From Paraburkholderia kururiensis JCM 10599 = LMG 19447 (lineage in GTDB: Bacteria > Pseudomonadota > Gammaproteobacteria > Burkholderiales > Burkholderiaceae), in assembly GCF_003986935.1 (NCBI RefSeq), contig NZ_RJZE01000018.1, positions 119,273 through 183,272 on the forward strand: DNA of 64,000 bases, read 5' to 3'. A model generated the notes under the pieces. That model saw only the letters and a list, made by a program, of their open reading frames with translations. It was not told where the DNA came from and made no database searches. A program made the translations under genes and the position numbers. Positions 51,989 to 60,509 of the stretch are shown piece by piece. Each line of letters opens with the position of its first letter. The stretch's first letter is position 1.

Positions 51989-53500
51989 GTGCAGAAGGTG
52001 CCCAAAGGGAAGACCGATACGCTTCAGACGCATGCGGCGGAAGTGGCCGGCGACGACGCGCGCGCGGACGCTCACGTGCGGCGGCTCGTCTACGTGGCCC
52101 GTCAGCATGACGAATCGTTGATGGCCTACCTGCGCGAGGCCGGCTGGGAAGTCGTGGCCGCGCGTACGCCCGCTCGCGCGGAAAAGGCGGCGTGCGGCGC
52201 GAGCACCGCAGGCTTCATCGACCTGTCCGGCTTCGCACCACGCGACTTCGCGGAACTCGAAGCTTGCCTGAAGACCTCGCCGCTCGGCTGGGTTGCCACC
52301 GCAAAGACCAAACAGCTCGCCGATCCCACCGTGCGCCGTCTCATCAGCCAATATTGTTTCGACTACGTCACGCTGCCCATTCCGTGGGACCGCTTCGCCG
52401 AGCGGCTGGGGCATGCGCTCGGCATGGGCGCGCTGGGCGCCCAGCTGCAGACTGCCGAAGGGGCGAGTCATGACGCGATGATCGGCGAATGCGATGCGAT
52501 GAGGCAGCTCTTTCGCACCATCCGCAAGATCGCAGCGAGCCATGCGCCCGTGTTCATCTCCGGCGAATCGGGCACGGGCAAGGAGCTGACGGCGCGCGCT
52601 ATCCACGAACACTCGCCGCGCCGCGGCGCGCCATTCGTCGCGCTGAATTGCGGAGCCATTCCGCATCACCTGCTGCAGTCCGAACTCTTCGGTTACGAGG
52701 CGGGCGCGTTCACGGGCGCGACGCAGCGCAAGACCGGCCGCGTGGAGGCGGCCGAAGGCGGCACGCTCTTTCTCGACGAAATCGGCGACATGCCTATCGA
52801 GGCGCAGGCAAGCCTGCTGCGCTTTCTCCAGGAGGGCAAGATCGAACGGCTGGGCGGCCTGCAATCCGTGGCGGTGAATGTGCGCGTGATCTCGGCCACG
52901 CACGTCGACCTTGAAGGCGCGGTGCGTGAAGGGCGCTTTCGCGAAGACCTGTTTCACCGCCTGTGCGTGCTGCGCATCGACGAGCCGCCGCTGCGCGAGC
53001 GCGGCGCCGACATCGAACTGCTCGCGAATCACATGCTGGCGAAGTTCCGCTCGGACAGCACGCGGCGCATTCGCGGCTTCACGCCCGACGCCATCGAGGC
53101 GATGCGCTCGTACGGCTGGCCTGGCAACGTGCGCGAACTCATCAATCGGGTGCGTCGTGCCATCGTGCTGGCGGAGCATCGGCTCATTTCCGCTCACGAC
53201 CTTGAACTGCGTCCTGCCGACGAGGGGCCAATGACGCTCGCCCAGGTGCGTGAGGCTGCTGAAAAGCGCGCCATCGAAGCCGCGCTGTTGCGGCGGCGAA
53301 ACCGGGTGGGCGAAGCGGCCGAAGCGCTTGGCGTGTCGCGCATCACGCTGTACCGGCTCATGAATGCGTATGGCATGCGCCCGGCGGCGGAAGACGCACC
53401 TCACGATGCAACCCATGACGACACAACCCCGGCGTCTCCCGATGGCGGCACGGCGCCGGAGGCCGGTGCACCGTCCGGCGATAGCGGAAACCCGGTCTGA
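51989..53500 (+). CDS. VpsR-like sigma-54 enhancer-binding protein
   Basis: The 503-residue activator has an N-terminal receiver-like domain (about 30-155) that lacks an obvious phospho-acceptor Asp cluster. It is followed by an AAA+ domain with Walker A GESGTGKELTARAIHEHSP, the sigma-54 contact YEAGAFTGATQRK and Walker B GGTLFLDEIGDMP, and a Fis-type helix-turn-helix AAEALGVSRITLYRLMNAYG. The order and the degenerate N-terminus resemble VpsR, a c-di-GMP-responsive activator of exopolysaccharide genes, and an undecaprenyl-phosphate sugar transferase follows downstream. The start is uncertain: GTG at 51989 or 51998. Confidence 0.85.
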   Translation: MQKVPKGKTDTLQTHAAEVAGDDARADAHVRRLVYVARQHDESLMAYLREAGWEVVAARTPARAEKAACGASTAGFIDLSGFAPRDFAELEACLKTSPLGWVATAKTKQLADPTVRRLISQYCFDYVTLPIPWDRFAERLGHALGMGALGAQLQTAEGASHDAMIGECDAMRQLFRTIRKIAASHAPVFISGESGTGKELTARAIHEHSPRRGAPFVALNCGAIPHHLLQSELFGYEAGAFTGATQRKTGRVEAAEGGTLFLDEIGDMPIEAQASLLRFLQEGKIERLGGLQSVAVNVRVISATHVDLEGAVREGRFREDLFHRLCVLRIDEPPLRERGADIELLANHMLAKFRSDSTRRIRGFTPDAIEAMRSYGWPGNVRELINRVRRAIVLAEHRLISAHDLELRPADEGPMTLAQVREAAEKRAIEAALLRRRNRVGEAAEALGVSRITLYRLMNAYGMRPAAEDAPHDATHDDTTPASPDGGTAPEAGAPSGDSGNPV

Positions 53501-54118
53501 CGGCGGCGTTGTGGCGCGTTGCGCGCCGCAACGAGCCTGAACATTGCGTTTTTTTCCGCGTTTTTTCCCACGGTTTTTTTCGCATTTCTCCCGCTTTTCC
53601 CAATCTGGCATTTCCTTTTCTTGCGCCGCGCCGATGCTCACCTGAATCGGCTTTATGTGCGCGTGCAGCAACTTGGCGGAATCCATCACGAGCGTGACGG
53701 AATTCGACATTTGGCTTGCCATATCCTTCTAGCCATGGGTCGCATCAAGCCGGGCGAGCGCGATGCGCTCGCAGCGTTTCGCTGTGAGGCCCGTCTTTCA
53801 AGGCCGTTGGGTCTATCGATCGTGTAGGCGGCGAGGGGAGCGGCTTGCCGTTTTAGCGTGAGCACGCGCGTGATTTCGCACCCGAATATGGTCGCGGTGG
53901 AGTGCTATTCACGCGGCGATTTTTTGCAGCTATTTCCGATATTGGAAATGGCATCTTGAAAGTCAAGCCGAATGCCTGATCGAAAAATGGAAATGACAAA
54001 TCAAATTCGGTAATGGATCCGCTAACCGATTTATCGCTTGTGTCCGGTCGTTGTCTTCCTCGCCTGCACGACCTCGCTTCGAATTGAGCTACGCATCCTC
54101 GCAACGGAGAAAGCAGAC
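53501..54118. promoter_or_regulatory. Long T-rich leader upstream of the exopolysaccharide transferase
   Basis: 618 bases without a supported gene. The left part has repeated T runs separated by GC (53550-53630). The right part, AT-rich, holds two inverted repeats: ATTTCC-N6-GGAAAT (53932-53949) and CTTGA-N3-TCAAG (53955-53967). No well-spaced -24/-12 sigma-54 promoter is evident. GGAG at about 54105 serves the ATG at 54119. A complex, regulated promoter is likely. Confidence 0.5.
53932..53949. promoter_or_regulatory. Inverted repeat upstream of sugar transferase
   Basis: ATTTCC, GATATT, GGAAAT: six-base perfect arms, followed five bases later by a second dyad CTTGA-AAG-TCAAG. Either could bind a regulator of the exopolysaccharide gene, such as the VpsR-like protein upstream. 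Confidence 0.4.
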
Positions 54119-55501
54119 ATGGCCGGATTCCAGGGAGTGTTCGCGCGTGCAGTGGATGTCGCGCTGATCGTGGGCGGCGGCGCGCTCGCGTCGCGTATCC
54201 GCTTCGAGGAACTCGCAGACGCGCATTCTCCCGCTGCCTTCATCGCGTTTGCCGCAGCGTTTGCGCTCGCTGTGCTGCCGGCCTTCGACATCTACGAATC
54301 GTGGCGAGGCCGTTCGGCGCTGCACCATGCGGGCCAGTTGCTGCTCGCGTGGCTCGTGGTGCAGGCCTGTGGCGTGGCGCTCATGTTCGTTCTGCACCAG
54401 AGCGTACTGATCTCGCGGCTGTGGTTCGCGTACTGGACCGCCATGACGGGCGTTGCGTTGGTCGCTTCGCGGGTGGCCTCGCACCTCGTGCTCGCCCGAC
54501 TGCGCAACGCGGGACTGAATTTGCGGCGCGTCGCAGTGGTCGGGTTTGGCGGGCGGTCCGATCAGGTGCTGCGCAACATCGAGGTGTCGGCGGCGAGCGG
54601 TTTTCGTGCATGCGCACGCTTCGATCTGCGCGACGCCGGCAACGCGGCCGGGCACGCTACGCTGCCTGCCTTCGCTAACCTCGACGCGTTCGTGCAGTAC
54701 GTGCGCGCTGAGCGTGTGCAGGAAGTGTGGCTCGCGCTGCCGTTGTCCGAGGAGCGCATGATCGCGCGCGTCGTGAACGAGTTTCGCGACGACCTCGTGA
54801 ACATCCGCTTCATCCCGGACGTGAGCGACATGACGCTGTTCGACAGCAGCATGATCGAGCTGATCGGCGTGCCCGCCATCAACCTGATGGCCTCGCCGCT
54901 GCCGCTTCACGCGAAGCTGAAGAAGGAGCTGTTCGACCGCTGCTTCGCCGCCGTTGCGCTCGTCGCACTCTCGCCGCTGCTGCTCGCGATCGCCATTGCC
55001 GTGAAGCTCTCGTCGCCGGGGCCCGTGCTCTTTACGCAGTTCCGCAAGGGTGCGGACGGACGCGTTTTTCGCATCTACAAGTTCCGCTCCATGCGCATGC
55101 ATCGCGAAGAACCCGGTGTGGTGCGGCAGGCTACGCGCAACGACTCGCGCATCACGCGTGTGGGCGCGTTTCTGCGACGCACGAGCCTCGACGAACTGCC
55201 GCAGTTCTTCAACGTGCTGCTGGGCGATATGTCGGTAGTGGGGCCGCGGCCGCATGCCATCGAGCACGATGAGCTGTACCGGAAGATCGTCGATGGCTAT
55301 ATCCATCGCTATCGCATCAAACCCGGCATCACCGGCTGGGCTCAGGTAAACGGCTATCGCGGCGAGACCGACCAGCTCGAGAAGATGCAGGGCCGGGTCG
55401 AACACGATCTCTACTACCTGCGCAACTGGTCCTTCGCGCTCGACATGCGCATCGTCTTCGCGACCATCGCCAAGGGCTTCATGCATCGGAATGCTTATTG
55501 A
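54119..55501 (+). CDS. Undecaprenyl-phosphate glucose phosphotransferase (WcaJ/exopolysaccharide type)
   Basis: The 460-residue membrane transferase has four or five N-terminal helices (to about 130), a Rossmann-like middle (VAVVGFGGRSDQVLRNIEV, about 142-160), a further membrane segment FAAVALVALSPLLLAIAIAV (about 277-296) and the conserved catalytic C-terminus (FRIYKFRSMRMH; RRTSLDELPQFFNVLLGDMS; VGPRPHA; RIKPGITGWAQVNGYRGET). It moves hexose-1-phosphate from UDP-sugar to undecaprenyl phosphate, the first step of exopolysaccharide assembly. The rest of the gene set is not in the window, although UDP-glucose pyrophosphorylase lies 3.3 kb downstream. Confidence 0.9.
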   Translation: MAGFQGVFARAVDVALIVGGGALASRIRFEELADAHSPAAFIAFAAAFALAVLPAFDIYESWRGRSALHHAGQLLLAWLVVQACGVALMFVLHQSVLISRLWFAYWTAMTGVALVASRVASHLVLARLRNAGLNLRRVAVVGFGGRSDQVLRNIEVSAASGFRACARFDLRDAGNAAGHATLPAFANLDAFVQYVRAERVQEVWLALPLSEERMIARVVNEFRDDLVNIRFIPDVSDMTLFDSSMIELIGVPAINLMASPLPLHAKLKKELFDRCFAAVALVALSPLLLAIAIAVKLSSPGPVLFTQFRKGADGRVFRIYKFRSMRMHREEPGVVRQATRNDSRITRVGAFLRRTSLDELPQFFNVLLGDMSVVGPRPHAIEHDELYRKIVDGYIHRYRIKPGITGWAQVNGYRGETDQLEKMQGRVEHDLYYLRNWSFALDMRIVFATIAKGFMHRNAY

Positions 55502-55857
55502 ATTGGGCTGAGCGGCGGGAGCGCGGGCGCTCCGGTCGCCTCGGCGGTTCTTGCTGGCTCCGCTCCTTCCGCTGTTCTCTGCTTTCTTCGTTAATCTCCC
55601 AGCCAACGCTTGCTCGTCCGTCCAGGCCACGCACCCTGGGCGCGCGAGCATGCGCTTGTGTTCCGGTAGCGCCCCCGCGAATTCGCCCCAAAAAAGAACC
55701 CGCCGATACAACAGGCGGGCGCAAACGGGGCCAAACCTCACGCGTTACATCAGACGCATACGCAAGCTGCATGACGTGACCTGCGCGCCGCGGCTCCGGT
55801 CGCGCGACCCCCTCTGTCGTTTCACGTCATGCTGAGCGGACTATGTGCGCGGCGCAG
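55502..55857. other. Convergent intergenic stretch with one terminator
   Basis: 356 bases between the sugar transferase and the convergent GlxA-type regulator. Apart from the terminator at 55690-55719 I see nothing that can be named. Confidence 0.5.
55690..55719 (-). terminator. Rho-independent terminator for the GlxA-type regulator
   Basis: On the minus strand, GGCGGG closed over CCCGCC... read as arms CCCGCC (55699-55704) and GGCGGG (55714-55719), is followed by TTCTTTTTT. It lies about 140 bases after the regulator's stop in its direction of transcription. Confidence 0.75.
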
Positions 55858-56859
55858 CTACATGGTCTTGACCGCGGGCCGCCTTGTTGCGCGATATTCG
55901 GTCGGCGTCGAACCGAGGTGTTTGCGGAACAGCTTCGAGAGACGTCCGCCGCTGCCAATGCCGCACCGACGTGCGATCTTGTCGACGGGTAGATTCGTTT
56001 CGGTAAGCAGGCGACAGCTCATGTCGAGGCGCACGTAGAGCAGGTATTCGGAAGGCGTTACGCCCATTTCCATCTTGAAGCGCCGCAGGAAATTGCGCTC
56101 GCTCATGGCGGCCACCTGCGCGGCGTCGTCTATGGAGACCTGGCGGTCGCCGTTCGCCTCGATCCAGCGTGCTGAAGCCTGAATCTGTTCGCTGATGCAG
56201 ATGGACGCGTTCTTGCGCACGATGGCCGTGAACTGCGTTTCGGCGGGCGGCGCCACCCAGTTGCCGATCTGCCGCGCCACATCCGAACCGTGGTCTTCCT
56301 GCACGACAGCAAGCGCCCTGCGCAATGGATTCACGCACTCGGACAAGATGCGGTTGCCGGGTGCATTGCGCGTGAGTTCGCCCATGCGCTCGCCGTGCGA
56401 GTCGTTGCCTGCCGTCTGCGCGATACCCGCTGCTTCGAGCAGCAACCGGCCTTCGCCGATAGGCACGATGGATTCGCTGCGCGGATACGCGCGGCGCAGC
56501 CACGTGATGAGCCGCTCGTCGCGCAGCGCGTGACTCACGCCCACGCCGCCCACGATGAAGAGCGTATGAAACGGGTCGGTGAGGCGATGCGCCTCCACAC
56601 TCTCGGTCCAGACGAACACGGAAGACGAGCTTGCGATGCGGCCGCCCGATGCCGAGAGCAGGCACACCTCATAGCGCGTGCCGCCGCGCTGCGAACTGGT
56701 GAAGTCGTTCGCAGCCTGGAAGACTTCCACGATCGTGGCGGCACCAGGAAGGGCAAAGCCGTTGAACAACGCGATGCCAATACGTTTTGTGATGCGCGTT
56801 TCAGGCATGACGCTCGCCGGTGCTGCACGATTGACCTGGACGTTGACAATGCACTCCAT
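55858..56859 (-). CDS. GlxA-type AraC-family regulator with DJ-1/PfpI domain
   Basis: The 333-residue protein has an N-terminal class I glutamine-amidotransferase-like domain (about 25-195; IGIALFNGFALPGAATIVEV; DPFHTLFIVGGVGVSHALRD) without a clear catalytic Cys in the nucleophile-elbow position, and a C-terminal AraC helix-turn-helix pair (about 225-330; AAQVAAMSERNFLRRFKMEM; IARRCGIGSGGRLSKLFRKH). GGGGAAG lies before the ATG at 56859. The family controls arginine, carnitine and betaine catabolism among others; its target here may be exopolysaccharide or nitrogen metabolism, but nothing proves it. Confidence 0.85.
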   Translation of the reverse strand: MECIVNVQVNRAAPASVMPETRITKRIGIALFNGFALPGAATIVEVFQAANDFTSSQRGGTRYEVCLLSASGGRIASSSSVFVWTESVEAHRLTDPFHTLFIVGGVGVSHALRDERLITWLRRAYPRSESIVPIGEGRLLLEAAGIAQTAGNDSHGERMGELTRNAPGNRILSECVNPLRRALAVVQEDHGSDVARQIGNWVAPPAETQFTAIVRKNASICISEQIQASARWIEANGDRQVSIDDAAQVAAMSERNFLRRFKMEMGVTPSEYLLYVRLDMSCRLLTETNLPVDKIARRCGIGSGGRLSKLFRKHLGSTPTEYRATRRPAVKTM

Positions 56860-57513
56860 CTGACTTCCCCGAAAGATAGGTGGTCCACTCCGACTGGCAT
56901 TGAGGCGGATTAATTGGTCGCTCGATGCTACCTGGCGTTTATCTCAAGCGTAATTTACTGGCCGATTTCGCCAATAATTTGTCGGATATCGTCCACGGTC
57001 AGATAAGCGAATTATTAATGCTGAATTGAAGCGCATATCGCGCATGTGGCTATGCCAAACCGGCAATAGTCTTCGGTTGAAACGTTTGCTTTTTCGTCAT
57101 TGTGCATAAATGGGGCTTGAATCGCGTGTGACGTTAGCAGCCGTTCGCCCCAACGCGCGTGCGGCTGCACGAGGTCGTGCCATGCACGACGGACGCAACG
57201 CGAGCGTACCGGGCCGAAGGCCCTCGGACGGTCATCCGGGTCGCGGCTTATGTGCCCGCGTCATACTGGTTTTGGAGAGTGGCTTGCTGCATTTGGCGCG
57301 ACTGAAATTGTTGCCAATTCTTTCGCGTGACATTGTTCACGACGGTCGTAAATGACAAACCTTTGTCGGAATATGCCAATGCTGCTGGCTTATCGTATGC
57401 AGACAGAAATAGTGCGTAATGCCTTTTGATTGCGTGATTCGGTATCCAGAAAGAGGTGCAAATATCAGCATGGGCGCCTGTAACAACCGGTATCGAGTCT
57501 CGCACACACGACA
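56860..57513. promoter_or_regulatory. Long AT-richer divergent region
   Basis: 654 bases between the GlxA-type regulator and the unrecognised gene at 57514. It is visibly lower in GC than its surroundings, particularly 56900-57110 and 57290-57430. Short dyads such as TGGC-N7-GCCA (56959-56973) occur. No family-matching coding frame was found. The composition suggests regulatory DNA or an acquired segment. Confidence 0.45.
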
Positions 57514-58695
57514 ATGAGAGCGTCTCGCGACGTGACCACACCCATTTTGATCATCGAGCCGGTGGCGCGCGGCTTTCGCCTGGAGGTGCTTGCCAGTGCG
57601 ATATCGGCCATCCGCAAACGTTCAATGTACCCGATTTTCGTCATTACGCGTATGGATTTCGCAAGCGCGGAATTGACCCGGCTCGATATGTCAGCGTGGC
57701 AGCAGGTGCATATCGTGCAGGCGCCAATCGACTTCGGCGGTGCGGCTGCGGGCCGGGTGGATGCCGATCGCATGGACGCGTTGCTGAATGCATGCGCGGA
57801 AGCGGTGACGCATGATCAAACAGCTCAACTGATTTTCCCCGGCGCCGACGAATATCTCGATGCATTTTCTGTTCACGCCTCTTCGCTCAAGCAACGATTT
57901 GCACGCTCGCGCGTTTCCGTATTGATGCAGAACACGGAGGACCTGATAGCGCGAGAACTGGAGGCATCGGGAAAGAGCGGCGCATTAGGGCGGCAAGCGG
58001 TGAGGTCGCTGAATGCGGCCGACGCCACGCTGATCGCGTTCGACGATGCCTTGCGCGGACATCGCATTGGTCAACGCGAGATCGTGGTGCTGCCCGACCC
58101 GTGGCACGGCCACTTCGCTCTGGCGCAGCGCAGGCACTCACGCGAGCGCTTCAACTTCGCGCCCGCGACGCTGGTGATGGCGGCGGCGCTCGATCCCGCC
58201 GCGGGTGGCGACCCGGCGCCATGGCTCGCCGCTGCGGAGCGGCTGGCCGAGGTGCCGGGTGTGCACCTTGCGCTGCACGGGAAGGTCCGCGCGCTCGACC
58301 GGCCGAAGCTGCGTCGCCTCGTCGAACGTTTTGGCGGGCGCGTGAGCCATGCGGGATCCGCTGTCGCCCACGGTGACGTCGCGTGCGACGTGCAGCTTCT
58401 CGCCGCCGCCGACGTCATGCTCACCTCGTTGATCGGCGCTGCCGATGGTCCGGGCGCCGATGGCCTGTGCGAGCGCACGCCGTTGTCCGAGGCGCAACAG
58501 GCGCGCCTGAACGGCTTCGGTGCCGCGTTCGATCACGAGGCCGCGCGTCAGCTCGTGGCGAGTGCAGACGCGCTGCGCCTGTTTTCCGGCAAGGAGATGG
58601 CGCTGCTGCGCGACACGCTGGAGCGTCATGCGCAGGAACTGCTGCTCGATTCATTCGGCGCGGGCTTGCGTGCTGCGATCGGGCTCGGCGCCTGA
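57514..58695 (+). CDS. Unrecognised protein in exopolysaccharide neighbourhood
   Basis: The 393-residue soluble protein has no signal peptide or membrane helix. The start TTPILIIEPVARGFRLEVLA looks like a Rossmann-type first strand and helix, and the latter half contains ATLVMAAALDPAAGGDPAPW and AEVPGVHLALHGKVRALD, reminiscent of the two-lobed layout of GT-B glycosyltransferases, but I find no nucleotide-sugar motif. It lies 107 bases before UDP-glucose pyrophosphorylase on the same strand. A glycosyltransferase or a glycan-related protein is only a guess. The ATG at 57514 lacks a clear ribosome site. Confidence 0.6.
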   Translation: MRASRDVTTPILIIEPVARGFRLEVLASAISAIRKRSMYPIFVITRMDFASAELTRLDMSAWQQVHIVQAPIDFGGAAAGRVDADRMDALLNACAEAVTHDQTAQLIFPGADEYLDAFSVHASSLKQRFARSRVSVLMQNTEDLIARELEASGKSGALGRQAVRSLNAADATLIAFDDALRGHRIGQREIVVLPDPWHGHFALAQRRHSRERFNFAPATLVMAAALDPAAGGDPAPWLAAAERLAEVPGVHLALHGKVRALDRPKLRRLVERFGGRVSHAGSAVAHGDVACDVQLLAAADVMLTSLIGAADGPGADGLCERTPLSEAQQARLNGFGAAFDHEAARQLVASADALRLFSGKEMALLRDTLERHAQELLLDSFGAGLRAAIGLGA

Positions 58696-58802
58696 GCTGC
58701 CGTGAATCCGCGCCGCAGCCTGACGCGAACCACGTCGCCACGAAGCCGCACTCCGCAAGCCTCCGCCGCTTCCCCGCGCATTCACCTCACTCCGGAGTTC
58801 AC

Positions 58803-59735
58803 ATGCTCAAAGTAACCAAGGCGGTATTCCCCGTGGCCGGTCTCGGCACGCGCTTTCTGCCCGCCACCAAGGCGAGCCCGAAGGAAATGCTGCCCATCGT
58901 GGACAAGCCACTGATCCAGTACGCGGTGGAAGAGGCGATGGCCGCCGGCATCACCGAAATGATCTTCGTGACCGGACGCAGCAAGCGCGCCATCGAAGAT
59001 CACTTCGACAAGTCCTACGAGATCGAGGCCGAACTCGAGGCGCGCGGCAAGGACAAGCTGCTCGAACTCGTGCGCAGCATCAAGCCGAGCCACGTCGACT
59101 GCTTCTACGTGCGGCAGCCCGAAGCGCTGGGCCTGGGTCACGCGGTGCTGTGCGCCGAAAAGCTCGTGGGCGACAACCCGTTCGCCGTGATCCTCGCGGA
59201 CGACCTGCTGTACGGCACGCCGCCCGTCATGCAGCAGATGATCGAGGTGTTCGACCACTATCACAGCTCGGTGATCGGCGTGGAAGAGATCCCGCCCGAA
59301 GACACGAAGTCGTATGGCATCGTGGACGGCAAGGAGTGGGAAGACTCGATCATCAAGATGTCGGGCATCGTGGAAAAGCCGGCGCCGGACGTGGCGCCGT
59401 CGAACCTGGGGGTGGTGGGGCGTTACGTGCTCAAGCCGCGCATCTTCGAACATCTGCGTGCGCTCAAGCCGGGTGCGGGCGGCGAACTGCAACTGACGGA
59501 TGCGATCCAGTCGCTGCTCGCCGACGAACAGGTGCTCGCGTACAAGTATCACGGCACGCGTTTCGACTGCGGCAGCAAGCTCGGCTATCTGAAGGCGACC
59601 GTGGAGTTCGCGTTGCGCCACCCCGAGGTGCGTGCCGATTTCGGGGCATACCTCAGTGATCGGCTGGGGCTTGGCGAGGCTTTGGTGAAGGCGGTGGCGG
59701 AGGTGTCGGAGGAGCGCGCGGAAATCACCGGCTGA
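58803..59735 (+). CDS. galU: UTP-glucose-1-phosphate uridylyltransferase
   Basis: The 310-residue GalU makes UDP-glucose from UTP and glucose-1-phosphate for exopolysaccharide, lipopolysaccharide core and trehalose. The nucleotide-binding start is KAVFPVAGLGTRFLPATKAS (about 5-24) with PKEMLPIVDKPLIQYAVEEA, then FAVILADDLLYG (Asp pair for Mg, about 127-138), GIVEKPAP and GTRFDCGSKLGYLKATVEFA near 255-274. TCCGGAG lies close before the ATG. It is close to the sugar transferase gene, consistent with an exopolysaccharide role. Confidence 0.93.
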   Translation: MLKVTKAVFPVAGLGTRFLPATKASPKEMLPIVDKPLIQYAVEEAMAAGITEMIFVTGRSKRAIEDHFDKSYEIEAELEARGKDKLLELVRSIKPSHVDCFYVRQPEALGLGHAVLCAEKLVGDNPFAVILADDLLYGTPPVMQQMIEVFDHYHSSVIGVEEIPPEDTKSYGIVDGKEWEDSIIKMSGIVEKPAPDVAPSNLGVVGRYVLKPRIFEHLRALKPGAGGELQLTDAIQSLLADEQVLAYKYHGTRFDCGSKLGYLKATVEFALRHPEVRADFGAYLSDRLGLGEALVKAVAEVSEERAEITG

Positions 59736-59894
59736 TGCAGCGATAACCGGCGTCGTTCGCTCGCGGCGGTATCATCGGCGCACTTTCCGCTCGCACGAAA
59801 GCGGCACCGACGACGCGGTAGATCAGGCGGATCGCGGCCGCCCGAATCTCATGCGGGTCTCCGGCAGCCGCCGCTTCGCCACCCCGATTGCCGA

Positions 59895-60212
59895 ATGAAA
59901 ACGTTCCTTCTCTACGTTGCGACTGCCGCGGCCGAAATCATCGGCTGCTACCTGCCTTATCTGTGGCTGCGCGAAGGACGCAGCGTCTGGCTGCTCGCGC
60001 CGGCTGCGCTCTCGCTGGCGCTCTTCGCCTGGCTGTTGACGCTGCATCCCGCCGCTGCGGGCCGGATCTATGCGGCCTACGGCGGCGTGTACGTGTCCGT
60101 GGCGCTCGTCTGGCTCTGGGCCGTGGAAGGCATTCGGCCCACAGCCTGGGATTGGTCCGGCGTCGCCCTGGCGCTGGCCGGGATGGCCGTGATCGCGTTC
60201 CAGCCGCGCTGA
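59895..60212 (+). CDS. YnfA/UPF0060-family small membrane protein
   Basis: The 105-residue protein has four transmembrane helices and the family pattern LYVATAAAEIIGCYLPYLWL (about 6-25), RIYAAYGGVYVSVALVWLWA (about 57-76) and WDWSGVALALAGMAVIAFQP at the end. UPF0060 proteins resemble small multidrug-resistance transporters, but their substrate is not established. It stands alone between galU and the FUSC-family gene. Confidence 0.87.
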   Translation: MKTFLLYVATAAAEIIGCYLPYLWLREGRSVWLLAPAALSLALFAWLLTLHPAAAGRIYAAYGGVYVSVALVWLWAVEGIRPTAWDWSGVALALAGMAVIAFQPR

Positions 60213-60509
60213 CACCCGCTTCCATCACCAAGACGCGCCGACGCCCCGGCGCCCCGACGCGCGCCCGGAGCGTTGCGCGCAATTTTGTCCAGTTATCATC
60301 CGGGAAAACCCTGCCTTCCATCTGGCTGCGCCAGCGTCCTCACCGGGATGTTCGCGCGGCGCGGCACGGTTTCAACGTTCGCCGAATGCGCGTGTAGCCG
60401 GAGATCCCGGCGCAAGCGCGCGTCGGTGCCGACTCACTGCCGGGCGCCAATCCGGCCATCGGCGCGCGGCCACAAGCCGGGCGACCGATCCGCATGAACG
60501 TCGTCGAAC

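Noticed and set aside
53606..53624. Sigma-54 promoter (TGGCAT ... TTGC) upstream of the exopolysaccharide transferase
   Set aside because: The distance between the TGG and TTGC blocks is 12 bases instead of the usual 8, so the GG and GC elements would not be on the correct helix faces.
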